A stretch of DNA of 64,000 nucleotides. Source: Beverwykella pulmonaria. Taxonomy: Eukaryota; Ascomycota; Dothideomycetes; Pleosporales; Melanommataceae. The notes under the pieces are model-generated. The model made no database searches. It saw only the letters and a list, made by a program, of their open reading frames with translations, and had not been told where the DNA came from. Positions within the stretch are counted from its first letter, which is position 1, and the number at the start of each line of letters is the position of its first letter. Position numbers and translations under genes: made by a program. Of this stretch, positions 1 to 11,564 are shown piece by piece. The DNA lies in assembly GCA_001599595.1 (NCBI GenBank), contig BCHH01000003.1, positions 3,391,151-3,455,150 of the forward strand, in the 5' to 3' direction.

Positions 1-1377
1 CAAACGCCTAGGCATGGACCATATAAGGTTGCGGATTAGTGAATTAGGTATCTTCCTCCAGGCCTCCCTTAAAGCTGCATGCAGAGCATCCCATGCCTCC
101 TGTAAGTCGCCCATACTGTTAAGCTTAGGGTAGAGTTTGTGTACAAGCTTTTTCAGCGCCTACTAAAGGTGCTCAATTAGGTTAAGGTTGGGGGAGTAGG
201 GGGGCCATTCAAGCGTCCAGTGTAATGAGGTAGGCGCCCCGCCTACTAAGCCAATACTATGTGACTTCCCCACCTGAACCAAAAGGTACGCACAAGAATA
301 CTTAAGCTAAGTATTTCTTGTATAGTATAATATATATAGTGTTGGGGCTAAGTGTCTGCGCCTTAGCTGCCATAAGCGAGTAGCCACGTGTCCCTTTTCC
401 TACCACGTGCTAGTCGTTACATCCAGATCCCATGCGTCTCAAGGAAGTTAATTACCCTTTTAGACGTGTGTATAGGTGCGTTGTCCTGCATAAAGATGTG
501 GCCAGGCTAGTAATAAGGCAGTAAACCTTTTTTAAGTGTCTTAATATATAACTAGCCAGAGTAGCCCTTATTAGGAGCGTTGGGGTCCCTCTGCATAATG
601 ACTAATTCACTCCTCCCTACTCTCCTATTTAGAGATACCTATATACACCCCTATACTATCTGCTGTATATTCTTCCCTGTAGCCTTCTTAGTAATTATCT
701 TAGGGTTATATTTCTTATACAGATACCTAAAGGCCCACTCTGCCTGCTTGCTAGAACCTTGTTTAATAGAGCACTTATCTAAGAACTTAACAACCCTCCT
801 GCGCCAGTTGAAATTGCGATACTCTCTGTTAAACTTAAGGCGTAGAATTGCACTAGCACAATTAATCTTAGGCCTGTTTGTGCATTAGTAGTTGGTAAGG
901 CGTTGTTTCTTAAGCGCACGGTATATAGTGTCCTTAGAAGGTGGGTGGTGACAAGAAAGGAGGCCAGCCTCTTCTATAAGCTTTCTATACTCTATCTTTG
1001 GATATTTTTGTACTAAATAAACAAGCGCGCGAGTCTCCTGACAATTAATTATAGCTGGCTAGCCAGCTATAGGTAATGACTGTAGAGTTGCGTGGGTTTT
1101 CCACCTCTTAATTGTGTTGGCGATCGTGTTGCGGTGGCACCCATATTCGTCCGCCAGTACTGACTGCTTTACCCCCTCCTCCCATTTTGATATAATAGAA
1201 CTGCGCGCCTTAGGTGAAAGCTCTTCCTTTTGCGCGCGATTTCCGCTAATTTCTGTCCNAAAAGAGCGTTTTTTGGCCATTTCGTGTGTGGTTGAAAGTA
1301 ACGTGTTGGATTGTCGCGACGCGTTTTGGTGTGGTAAGCGAGGACGTGCACAAATACTTTTGCGCTAGTACTGTATA
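1..1377 (-). pseudogene. Tc1/mariner-type transposase relic, RIP-like
   Basis: A DNA transposon read on the minus strand. An intact N-terminal helix-turn-helix lies at 1059-1280 (start about 1280; motif SVLADEYGCHRNTIANTIKRW). Downstream the frame is broken by TAA and TAG stops, yet two DDE-type landmarks remain: GHIFMQDNAPIHT at about 466-502 holds a catalytic Asp, and WPPYSPNLNLIEH at about 180-215 is the third catalytic block, with Asn where the family has Asp. The outer terminus (minus-strand start CAGTACTAGCGC) abuts TA at 1376-1377, just before the N run, so this is probably the 5' end of the element. The other terminus lies outside the window. Stops in place of Gln or Trp and the Asp-to-Asn change fit C-to-T mutation of the RIP kind. 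One N falls inside the N-terminus at 1259. Inactive. Confidence 0.85.
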
Positions 1378-1577
1378 NNNNNNNNNNNNNNNNNNNNNNN
1401 NNNNNNNNNNNNNNNNNNNNNNNNNNNNNNNNNNNNNNNNNNNNNNNNNNNNNNNNNNNNNNNNNNNNNNNNNNNNNNNNNNNNNNNNNNNNNNNNNNNN
1501 NNNNNNNNNNNNNNNNNNNNNNNNNNNNNNNNNNNNNNNNNNNNNNNNNNNNNNNNNNNNNNNNNNNNNNNNNNNNN
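1378..1577. other. Assembly gap (200 N)
   Basis: A run of about 200 N directly outside the Tc1/mariner terminus. Reading frames drawn across it are artefacts. Isolated N also occur at 1259 and 23103. Confidence 0.98.
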
Positions 1578-3349
1578 TGCGTTGTTTTTTGCATTTATTT
1601 TGATTCTTTGCTTTTCCGTATATAGTCCGAAGCCGGGTGGCCAGCTCCCACTCAGAGTACTACGTACTACGTACTCTCCAATATCTGTAGGCCCCTGAGT
1701 ACCCTCGGAGGGTATCTCATCGCTCGCACGTGACTGGGCCATGAGAGTTCTCACACGAGACTCAACTACGGGAGCTGCCCCTGAGCTTACGCCCCCAAAT
1801 CAAGCGTTACAAACAAGATAAACACCTACTTCCCTGATGATGATGCGTGAGAGATAGACAGGTCATAAATCGTGAAATTCTGGGCAGCTTACTAATCCTT
1901 CTAATGAGACTGGCCCTAAATTATGGCTTCATGGTCGCCTGATGGCGCCAGGCAAGGCTTTCGGACCAGGTGATATATAGCCTCAAGCCCAGCCTTTCCA
2001 GGCCTCTCGTTGCAGCCGCGAACAAAACACTACCCACTTACCCACACACCACTACTGTCAGAAGATCCGCCTCAGATAACGTGATCAGTCGCCATGTCAT
2101 TCGCGCAGGTCCCAGCCCAGAGAAACTACACAGGCGCGACTGGCAGGTCAACGACATTTCGGCTCCCTCCACGAGCTGAAATCTGGGCGTCCTCGATGAG
2201 CAAGAAGAAGAAATCTAAACTCGAAATTAGAGTGACCCTCGAACAGACTGCAACACTAACCTTCGAGAGGGAATCGTCTACGGTTATATTGAAGACGAAC
2301 CAATCATCTTCTTAAAAAGTAACCTCAGCTAAGTTGCCCCAAAGTCGTCGTGGACGCTTTCGACATACCTCCTTCAACCCTATCTCCGCACTGATGATCG
2401 TCTCGTACCTTTTCGCGAACCAATCTTCCATATCATCAAACGGGATCTCACAGGAATTCACTATCTCAATCTTAACAGGGCGACCAGGATTCCATCGTAA
2501 AGTCACGCAAAGCCTAAGTGTTGTGCACAGAGTGTGGCACACAGCCGAAGAGGCAAACTTCACTCATAATAGGATTGGTTGTCAGGCGGCATCGGTTGGG
2601 TATGATGCGGTCTCTTTTTGGTTTAAACCTATGTGGCGAAAGCGAATATTTATTACCTATTGCTAGTGATCCGGGGACACAATGTCGTAAAGAATAGTTC
2701 CTGAGGTTGCATGCTCAGCTGAAATTCGCCTTGAGTGGTGGCTTAGCCTGGGGTCCTGTGGTCCAATTTGACGATAAGCAGGCATGAACGCTTCGGTTGC
2801 GACTTTTAAGGAGGTTCCAACGTGGAATAATTTGGTGGATTAATGGGCTTCAGTTGCGGTCTGCTTCGTTGCAGTGTGCGCAATGTTGGCGTTTCTGTGG
2901 GGTTGTCTGAGTTTCGATGAGCCTTGGGCCTTCGTTCAGCAGTCGGTGTCTTTGTTAGATGGTCTCTTGAATGTGCCCATGGGCCACGCTCTCCCTATAG
3001 ATTCATTTGTTGGAGCTGGTGGAACGGTTAGGGATGGGCTGGGGTTAGTTGGTGTCGCGTTGAGGCTGACCTAGATAGGCCGCCGTAACTGACGGACTCT
3101 AGATTGCATATGAGAGGAAGAGGCTGCGTACATGATTATTTCTGGAGGCTCTTGACGCAGTAATTAAAGCAATGAAGAGGGAGGGGGGAACAAAGATGAC
3201 GCAATGGAGTATTAAATAAATAGTGGAGTTACAACCCCGGAGCTCGCCCTCGGAACTTCTTCGTTATCGTCTCTTCCACGTTCTCACCCCCTCACTCCCT
3301 TTGATTCCCTTTCTTCGGTGATATGAACACCCACCGATACAAAATAAAC
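1578..3349. other. Gene-poor stretch, no convincing gene
   Basis: Only short open frames occur. The least random is a minus-strand frame at 2312-2563 (83 residues with a plausible CEIPFDDMEDWFAKRYETII segment), which could be a gene fragment, but I recognise no family and see no flanking exons. A plus frame at 2094-2315 ends in a Lys-rich stretch and is also unassigned. A small direct repeat (tactacg twice) lies near 1661-1675. Confidence 0.4.
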
Positions 3350-4729
3350 TCAAGTCGGCGTGGGATGATATGCTTTGTAAATCTGAATGGCGCCCTCGAT
3401 ACTCTGGACCATGCCAAAAAATATTGTTAAGATCAATATCACGACCGCAACCCAAAATGTATACCATTGGGCTCCATTTCTTCGATCGTGCCACCACTGA
3501 GATATTGTTGCCGGGCTCGACTCATCGAACGTTTGCTTGAGGATCACCAACCTATCATGCCAGAACTTGAACTCCTCGAAATGGCGTTTTTCGGCCCTCA
3601 ATTGGCCGCATTTCACTAACTGGAGATCGAGCTGTACTTCCCCCGAGACTGATCTTCTCGTTGACTCAAACCACTCCTTAGTCTTTGGGTCGGACTGGGG
3701 GAAAAGCAGAGCAAGGGTGTTGAGTGTCTCTTCCGCCAATCCTGTAAGCAGAATTTGACTACATCTTCTGTCAGCGAACTTTCCTCGCATGGCGAAATGC
3801 AGGAGCTCACCTTTGCTGCCACTTTAGGAATGATGCGTGATGAAAGATACTGACATTTTGATCACCATCGATGAGGCGCAGGTGATCTGCCAGATTATCT
3901 GTCCATACAATCTCGATTCCCGCCATGCGGACAAGGTTTCTTGCTGTAAACATTGGCTCGAGTTTCAATTTTCTGCAGTCTCTCCACGGGGAGGCAATGA
4001 AGAACCCCTGGATACAGTCTTTGAGTGTTTTCTGGTCCCAAATCAGTGGGGATCGTCCGGAATAAGCGTTGTTTGGAAGTGGTCCAATATCTATCATTAA
4101 AAGTAAGCGGGCGGCTAGTCTTATGGATCCCCTCATTCTATCTTCTTTCTAGTCTGGGGTCAAATTCGGATCTAGATTTGGTCGGAGAGCTTTTTTAATG
4201 TCCTCATAAGTGTTCAAATCCTCGATATGTTTGGCGATCCTTGTAATATCTTCGTGAGTTTTGGCCGATAGGTGCTCACAGCCGTCGTTCAGCGACGCTT
4301 GAGTGCATTCTTCAGAATAGTACGAGAAGTAAGGGTCCCAATCGAGATCATCATTTTGCAAATTCACCGTCGCGGTCCGGTTTCCCCAAAGCTTGTCGAT
4401 AATCTCAAGTCGGGTATCGTTCGAGACTGGGTCTTTGAGCGAGCCTCCTAGTGGCATGATACGGCAGAAATACACCCAGCAGTTTCTGCTCGCTGGGGAA
4501 CTTGTCGGTTGGTATATTTGCCGCGCAAGTAAATTCCGCAAGATGCTCGGAACGGCCGAGCGACGACCAAAGTTGGACACCGCCCAAGTCTTGTCTGTCG
4601 AGGATAAAGGACTAGAAGAGTGGTCAAAAGAGAGAAATGGCAGGAAGTGAGTTGGCTGTGAGATGATTCAAGATCGGCAATACTTACAAGCTAGAGGATG
4701 GCAAGAGCTCCAGACAACGAGTTAGGCAT
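3350..4729 (-). pseudogene. Decayed fungal membrane-anchored protein of unknown function
   Basis: Minus-strand remnant. The 3' exon 3350-3767 encodes a C-terminus with one strong membrane span (WYTFWVAVVILILTIFFGM) after SQWWHDRRNGAQ, a tail I recognise from many unnamed fungal proteins. It joins the upstream exon across a clean 43-nt intron, 3768-3810. Two lesions follow. An in-frame TAG at 4149-4151 separates DPNLTPD from KEDRMRGSIRLAARLLLMID, where CAG would continue the frame. Around 4405-4450 the frame shifts, because GVQLWSSLGRSEHLAEF and SNDTRLEIIDKLWGNRT lie in different frames. A possible first exon, 4688-4729, also contains a TAG. The signs are those of an inactivated gene; sequencing error at one lesion is possible, at all of them unlikely. 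It is divergent from the kinase/vWA gene. Confidence 0.7.
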
Positions 4730-4965
4730 CAATGGTTTACTTTTTGGCGTCTAGCCTCCGATTCGCAACGCATGCCAATCGTGTTTCGAATCTAACCACT
4801 CTTCATAGCATGATGGCTTGCCAATACGAGCGCTAGATTTGAGCTGAAGTCTCGGCTGGAACACTGCCCCGCTGGCCCGCCGAGTCGCTCTCTGTGTTTT
4901 CCATAGCCTGAGATCGAAATGCTCAATGCAAGCATCAAATCCTCATTCCCAATCAAGTGCTTGTC

Positions 4966-7900
4966 ATGGACTTCCTGTCCCATCTTCGACCTTCGAAGCG
5001 CTACCCTAAGTCGCGAGACTCAATCGGCGAAGAAATTGGAACTGACGAACACGGAAATACCTGGTGGGAAGCTGTAGGGCCGGCCAAAGACGATTTCAAG
5101 GCGCTGAGCATCTCCATAAAGAAAGAATTGGAGGGTCGCTGTAGCACGCTCGACTCTGGCTTGATATGGTTTAGGGTCTACATGATCAGGAGCACGAAGA
5201 ATACGGCTGATCCTGTGATCATGTTTCATTACAAAAAGAAGGGCCCGAGAAAAGAGGCAATGGACGCTATCACGAAGAGCGGAATTCTGAAGTCGTATCC
5301 GGGATTTAAGACGGGACACTGCAAGCTGCCTCCAGGAATCCGTAAACTCGTCCAGCCCGCCACACATGCAGAATCATCAAGGGCGTCAACAACGGTAAAC
5401 CTATCCAAGACTGTTCTCTTCAATCCCTCCGATGCCAGGGATCCTGACATGAGCATCTTGGAGATCTTCGTTGAGGGTGACGATGGGAAAATTCGTCAAG
5501 CTACCGCAAATGTAATGTCACAGGGAGGAGCGTTTTTCTACATATCCGTCTCCCACATTCTACTGGCCGCTTCCGAGGCTGAAGAGACTGATTCCGAAAG
5601 TGAAGACAGCGATTTTGAAATTGCTGAGGATGTAGAAAGCGAAGCCGATATTGAAGAGGACGCTGCCGCTACATCTCGAGGAAGCGTAAGCTCTTATGCG
5701 GAAGATTCAAATTCAGACGAACGTTCAGGACGAAGTTCTCACTTATCGGATCCATTACTGCAAACGCCTAAGCGTGTCAGGTCCCAAGGGATTGTCGGCC
5801 CTCAGCATCATCCGAATATCGAAAGCGTTCTTCCTGGGAAGTCGGTTCCAAGACAAACCAATAGCCCTGAAGCTCCACAACCCCTGTCACAGACTACCGA
5901 TCAACTTAAAAAGCTAGGACACGTCGTAGAGGTTTCTTTGGATCAAGACTGGGTCTTGATTTCCATAACGCATCCCGATGTGTTAGCATTTCTAAGGAAA
6001 AGACGAGAGTTTCACCTATCGATAGCCCCCTCTGTTAGGGCTACACAGGTTGAAGCTTGCACTCCTCATGGTCGTATTCCTGGACATCTCTCGGAGACTC
6101 CGTTGTATATGCGTCTACCCAATTCGACATCTTTCCAAGAAATGTACAAAGTCCACCTTGAGGTCCAGCAGAGTAATACTCTCAAATACGGCGACTGCAG
6201 TACTAGAATTATCGACTCTGAAACAGGACAATTGTATGGTCATATCGTCGCAGCTTCGGAAGATTTCGATATTGCGTTCATCACATCCGCAAATTCTGTC
6301 TTTCAGAGCATACAGAGAAAACTCGAAGGGGTTCCCGGACGCCCTTCGTCAAGCCATGTCAAGGGCCCTGGCAAGAGATCACGACGCAGCTCAAGAGCTC
6401 CCGAACTTGATATCAGCCCATCTACCGACGATGATTCCGACGTACATTCACGACACAGCTTGGGAGGGGCTCCCAGACTTGATATCAGCCCATCCACCGA
6501 CGATGCTGTCGATCTAATCCCTTGCCTGATTCCTGTGCAGCTGGGGATGCGCGATCCAGTTCACCAGGAATTCCAGATCCAACTAGAAGCATGCACCGTC
6601 AAGCCTGACTGGCCCGGGGGACGCAACTTCATCCAGGTCAGGCGATTCACCTCCTGGATGAGGGAAAAAGCGCAATGTGAACAAGTCACGAATATACAGC
6701 GCCTGCTCAAGGCCGTGTACCCAAATCGCATCCACCCGATTTCAGCCTCAAAGATATCCGACCCAGGCGAAGATTGCTGCATCCTTGTCTTCAGTGTCCT
6801 CCTCGAGATCGGCCTAGGAGATCTTATTAACGAGGTCCAAAATAAGCTCGTGGACTATCACCTTCCCCAGACGCTCGACAAACTCAAGGATATCTTCCAG
6901 CCAATCTGCCCAACGAAGTTCCTCGAATACGCCGAGGAGTTCAACAGAGCGCAATGGAAGTTCCGGCCGATGAAGTTCCGCTTAGACATGCAGAAAGTGT
7001 TCCCTGAAGAGTACATCATTCCAATATGCAGGAAGAGGGAGATTGGACACGGCGGACAGGGACGAGTTTATGGAATAGTGGTGCAAGACGAATACGTGTG
7101 TGACCGTTTAAATAAAGCCCTATCGCTTGACGAACATACTCGCTACCGCGATCCTGACTACGGCGAGGTAGGTCTATAATTCTTTGCAGCAGCATTCCGT
7201 TGCTGACTCCCAGGTAGTGCTTCCAATTAGCCTTGAAGACTTATGAGGACGGCAATATCGCCTACTACAACGAAGAGAAGTGCGCATTCGATGCCATGAA
7301 GAATACTAAGGGCATAATACGATATTTGGGGACCTATGGGCATAAGGAGAAGCTGCTCGTCACCAATGCCCACAGCGAAGGCACTTACAAGACAATCGTC
7401 ACACGTCATATCTTGCTAGAATATGGTGAATATTCCCTTATGCAGATCTTCATGTATAGATCGCCGCCTATCTTCGCTTTGGAGATCAAAACTTTCTGGA
7501 CGTCATTAATCAACATCGTTGATGCTCTGAAGGGCATACACAAGTTGAAAACCGATAATGGCAAATGGAGCGGGTAAGCCATCATGCACTAGTCTGAGGC
7601 CCAAAGCCCTCGAGTATCCTACGGTATATTTATTGAAATGCTGACGGCCGATAGATGGCACAACGACATCAAGCCGGAGAACATCATCGTTGCCGACGGT
7701 GATTACAAGCTTGCGGATCCTGGATTCGCCAAGTTCAAGAGGAAACTTGAAAAGGATCCTAGTTCTATGCCGACGATCATAGCTGAAGGTGGGACCCGAA
7801 CTTATGGTACGTACAATCACCGTCAATGACACGCAGTGCCTTGCTTACATCACCTTAGCCGCTCCTGAATGCTACACGAGGCAGCGGGACTCTCAGGTCC

Positions 7901-9855
7901 ACGTAACACAAAGCGTCGATATATGGTCCGTTGGCTGCGTCTTATCGATGGCCGCCACTTGGGTAGTGCTAGGATTTCAAGGTATCAGCCAGTTCCGCAT
8001 CATTCGGCAAAAGGCCATCGACGTCCTCGTGCGACAGCAGCAGAACGATGCCTCAGGCGGCGAGACGATCATGCACGGGGATTTCTTTCACAATGGCAAA
8101 GAGCTTCTCTCTGAAGTCAAGCAGTGGCACTTATTGTTGCGCAAGTCTATACGAAAAACTGATCACATCACAGCAGCTCTCCTAGATCTCATTGAGACAC
8201 GCTTGTTGATCGCAGTTGACTCCAGGATCTCTGCCGAAGAACTCTTTACCGAACTGCAACGACTTATTGGAGAGACAGAGGTAGAAAAGCCAGACTCCGA
8301 AACGGACGCTTTGATGAAGACATTGGTCGAAATCGATCAAAATGCTCCCTCAACACCTGCTGAATGGCGCAGAACTTCAATCAAAGTGCAAGCTTCGCAG
8401 GATACGGAGCACCTGAATGATCCTCGTGTAGAGTTGCGCAAGACCGCCTCGCGCTTTGAGGCCCTCTCGAAGGTGTCTAGTGTCATTTCAAGCAATGTTG
8501 GACCCAGCACTCCGGTTCGGCCACAGCGCAGACGTTCGCGTGTTCACAGTAGCTGGGGGGGAGTGTCACCCCGTTCACAGCCGCCAAGCCTCTCAGGCCC
8601 TTCTCCTGATCTGATAATCGGTGCTGTGAATCCTTATAGGATGAATTCTCCTTCATTATTTCCGTCGCCTTTTCGGAGCAGGTTTACCACTGGGGCGCAG
8701 CGACCTGCAAGCTCTGTGACACATCAACCACAGAATGCCATTCAGGCTAGAGAACAATTCGGAAACAGCAACCGGTTTAAGGTGGTCAAGCACGGTGATC
8801 CCGATCATGTCCTCGAAGCGTATTTTAAAAATAGGGATATTGTATGTGATTAACGCTCTTTTTATATTCTAAGACTGACCAACAACAGAAATTCCTTGTC
8901 GATAATTCTTCAAGCATGCGCCCCTACTGGGACGAAGCGACCTTCCTTTTGGAAACCTTAGTTAGCAAGGCTTCCCTCTTCGACCCTAATGGGATGGACC
9001 TGTATTTCACACTCGGCAAGGATGGTGTAACCCGGGAGAGAAGCTCAAGCGCTTTCCGGCGTTCCATGGGCAGGGCGCAACCAAGTAACACGAGGGTCAC
9101 ATCGACAGACATGATCAGCGCCCTCGAAAGAATTTTCGAAGCGTACTTGACTTCCGTTGAGGAGCGGATAAGGAAGAGGAGATCGCTAAAAGAAGACTTG
9201 ACGCTAATCATTCTAACCGATGGCGTATGGGGTGCCATGGACGATAAAGAAGAGGTGGGCCGATATATTGTGACCGTCATGAAGCGACTAGAGCGGCTGA
9301 AGCAGCTTCGTATTAGAGGTTTCAGGAAGAGGCCCATCAGCATAGAGTTTGTCCAGCTGGGCAATGATGATGATGCCACCGAACGACTACGAGCTCTAGA
9401 CGACGACATGCCGGTCAAAGGTTACAAGTATGTTCGCACCACGACCTTCTAAATGCAACCGCTAACAGATAAACAGGGACGTTGTAGACCACGAGATGTT
9501 TTCCGTCCAAGGTGACGTTAGGAAGATGCTTCTCGGCAGCTTCGTACCCGCGATAGACTACAGCGAATTTTCCCCAACCCATAGAAACAGCACAGACCCA
9601 TCTCTACCCATGTTCGACTCCGAGAGCGACTACAGCAAGTCTTCTCCAGCTCGTAGAAACATCGAAGACTCATTTATGTCCACGGTCGACTCAGCATCCA
9701 GTTCGGCTTACTCTCCTTGGACTACAGCGTACCGCAATAGAACTCTCGCTCAGAGGATAGACGAGCAACTTTCTAGCAATACGCGTTCTTCTACTGACCG
9801 CATGTCTCCTGAAATACCGCAAAGGTTCTTCAGTGAGAGCGACAGAGATCGGTAG
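4966..9855 (+). CDS. Protease-like / protein kinase / vWA-domain fusion protein
   Basis: Six exons: 4966-7171, 7231-7573, 7655-7806, 7859-8841, 8889-9427, 9477-9855, giving 1533 residues. The ATG at 4966 is the first in frame. Residues 1-130 form a fungal N-terminal region (WFRVYMIRST, then SGILKSYPGF). An acidic Ser-rich linker lies near 205-245. Near 408 the motif YGDCSTRIID with LYGHIVA resembles the GDSGSW active-site region of trypsin-like folds in fungal proteins, with the usual Ser replaced. A protein kinase domain follows: glycine loop GHGGQGRVYG about 693, VALK lysine about 738 (formed exactly across intron 1), HNDIKPEN about 851, DPG about 871, APE about 903, DIWSVG about 920. After a Ser/Pro-rich linker, a vWA domain starts about 1230 with complete metal-site residues (DNSSS; Thr near 1298; LTDG near 1336). 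The first donor reads GTCTAT, the weakest junction. Role inferred: signalling or self/non-self sensing; substrate unknown. Confidence 0.85.
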
Positions 9856-10699
9856 CTATACATGTTGGTAGGAGCATGTTATACTACTGTAGCGGACTGA
9901 GAACACCTACGGATATCAGCGGTATGATTCCACCGAGGAGCGACACCCTCCCGGAAGCGCGAAATGCATGGCGACTCAAACGACGTCGTGTCCTCTGCAC
10001 GCAAACACGTCGTTCAAGCACTAACGCTACCCAATCTGGTCACACCCCAATCTAGTCACACTAAGCCGAGCCGCGCCGCACCGTTGATTAGTCCTACCAA
10101 CCCTTGCACGGCGGCTTCAAGGCAAGGGCAAGCAGGCAGAGACAATTGATGAGAGTTCATGGTCCTGGAACGTGCAGAGGTCCACACAAATTCATTCAAC
10201 TGGTCGTTAATAGGGCTGAGTGGGTTGCGAAGATTAGCAACTCGCGGTAGTGCCCTATCGGGTCGAGAGAGCAATATGACGATCATGACAGAAACGAAAA
10301 GAGAAAGACAAGACTATTCCAGTAATGAAAAACACTAGATAGACGCTCATGATAGACTTCTGCGCCATAGATATGTATTCATGTTGATTTCTAGACAGTC
10401 CAAATCCATATCGCTATAACTGAGTAATACTTAGGTTGCAGAAAGTTTAGTTGTTACAGTAAAGCGGGGCCTCATAGTGGTAAGACACTATTGTTGTATC
10501 TACCCGAAATTTAGGCTTCCCTGTTATGCTACAGAAGGATAAGAGTAAAGAAAGTAGTGGGAATCGGGTAACTATTGCCGGTAGTGGAACAAACTGTGCG
10601 AACTTGGTGTTTTTCTGGAGCCCCAAACTCATTGGCAAAGATGCCTCCGAAATTGGAGGCAAAAGTTGTAAAGCATTATAATTTATAAGGAAAGCGCTG
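9856..10699. other. Intergenic, nothing recognised
   Basis: No coding frame with family features. A short Pro/Ser-rich plus frame (9964-10149) and a minus frame (10447-10662) look random. Confidence 0.5.
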
Positions 10700-10700
10700 A

Positions 10701-11242
10701 CCTTTAATCTCTGGCATCAACTACCACGACGGCGAGTCTGGCCTTCGCCCTGCGATTGCAACCCTCTCCCTTGGTGCATCGGGCACAATGCATCTCCGCA
10801 TAAAAGCTTGTCACCACAACGGCGTCTCTACCTCGGGGTCTATGACGACACCTCTCCACTGCCTGTCTGCGCGGCCTACGAAGCGCAGCTTGAAGCCCAG
10901 AAAAACCTCGAGCAAATCAAAGCTACCAGTCCGCAGATATGCCGCGCCTGCCTGAAGACGCTGCCCAAAACGTTGAAGTTGAAGTGTGGAGGGATAGCGC
11001 GTGACGCGATTACCCTAACGTTTGCACATGAAGACATCGTAGTTATGCATGGGGAGGAAATTCAGAAGTACTATGAGCATAGCGTGGATCATGTAAGGAA
11101 GTTGAGGTTTGCACGGACGTATCGGTACATTACCCCTGAGAGTTTGAAAGCAGAGGATGACCGGATTATAAAGGCAGGCCTGATGAGGGGACGTATGATA
11201 GCTCAAGCCATACCCCTCTGTCTAAAGTCGGAACAAGTGTAG
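10701..11242 (+). pseudogene. AlkB-like 2OG-Fe(II) dioxygenase remnant
   Basis: Two adjacent frames carry the two halves of an AlkB-type catalytic core. The first (from about 10701) reads INYHDDGESGLRPAIATLSL, with the His-x-Asp iron-binding pair in HDD and the following ATLSLG strand. The second, from 10808 to the stop at 11242, reads EDIVVMHGEEIQKYYEHSV and LRFARTYRYI, giving the distal iron His and the Arg that binds 2-oxoglutarate. The frames differ by one position near 10795-10810 with no obvious intron, and a TGA at 10698-10700 bars upstream extension. The N-terminal half is missing. Family knowledge: AlkB homologues oxidatively dealkylate nucleic acids. This copy is probably dead, though an undetected intron plus a distant 5' exon cannot be excluded. 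Confidence 0.6.
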
Positions 11243-11564
11243 GGGAAGACACGCGATGAAGGTGTCCAATTCACAAGGCATCTCAGCTTCCTGGTGAAAC
11301 AGGGACTGAAGAGAAGATATTATCACCCTACGAAGCATCATACCCTTGTATGCTCTACACTTTGTACTTGAGGGTTTTAGGATTTTGGGTTTGGGGTTTG
11401 GGGTTAATACACTTTTAGGTTCTAGGGCAAATCTCAGAAGATTGGCGGGTACTGAGTTGCAGCATTTCATCTTGGCGCTACATTTATACACACCCCCCCC
11501 CCCACAACCGTCTTCCACTATATAGCAAGCTCAATCAGTCCTTTCGGCCTCAGCAGTATTCCAT
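11243..11564. other. Convergent intergenic spacer
   Basis: Contains a G/T-rich degenerate stretch (about 11369-11406, GGGTTT-like units) and an 11-C homopolymer at 11493-11503. No gene. Confidence 0.5.

Noticed and set aside
1169..1754. Long frames crossing 1378-1577
   Set aside because: They read through N and are artefacts of the gap.
8924..9418. Minus-strand 164-residue frame
   Set aside because: Antisense shadow of the vWA exon.
11369..11406. Telomere-like G/T-rich stretch
   Set aside because: Units are irregular, not TTAGGG arrays, and it lies among ordinary genes.
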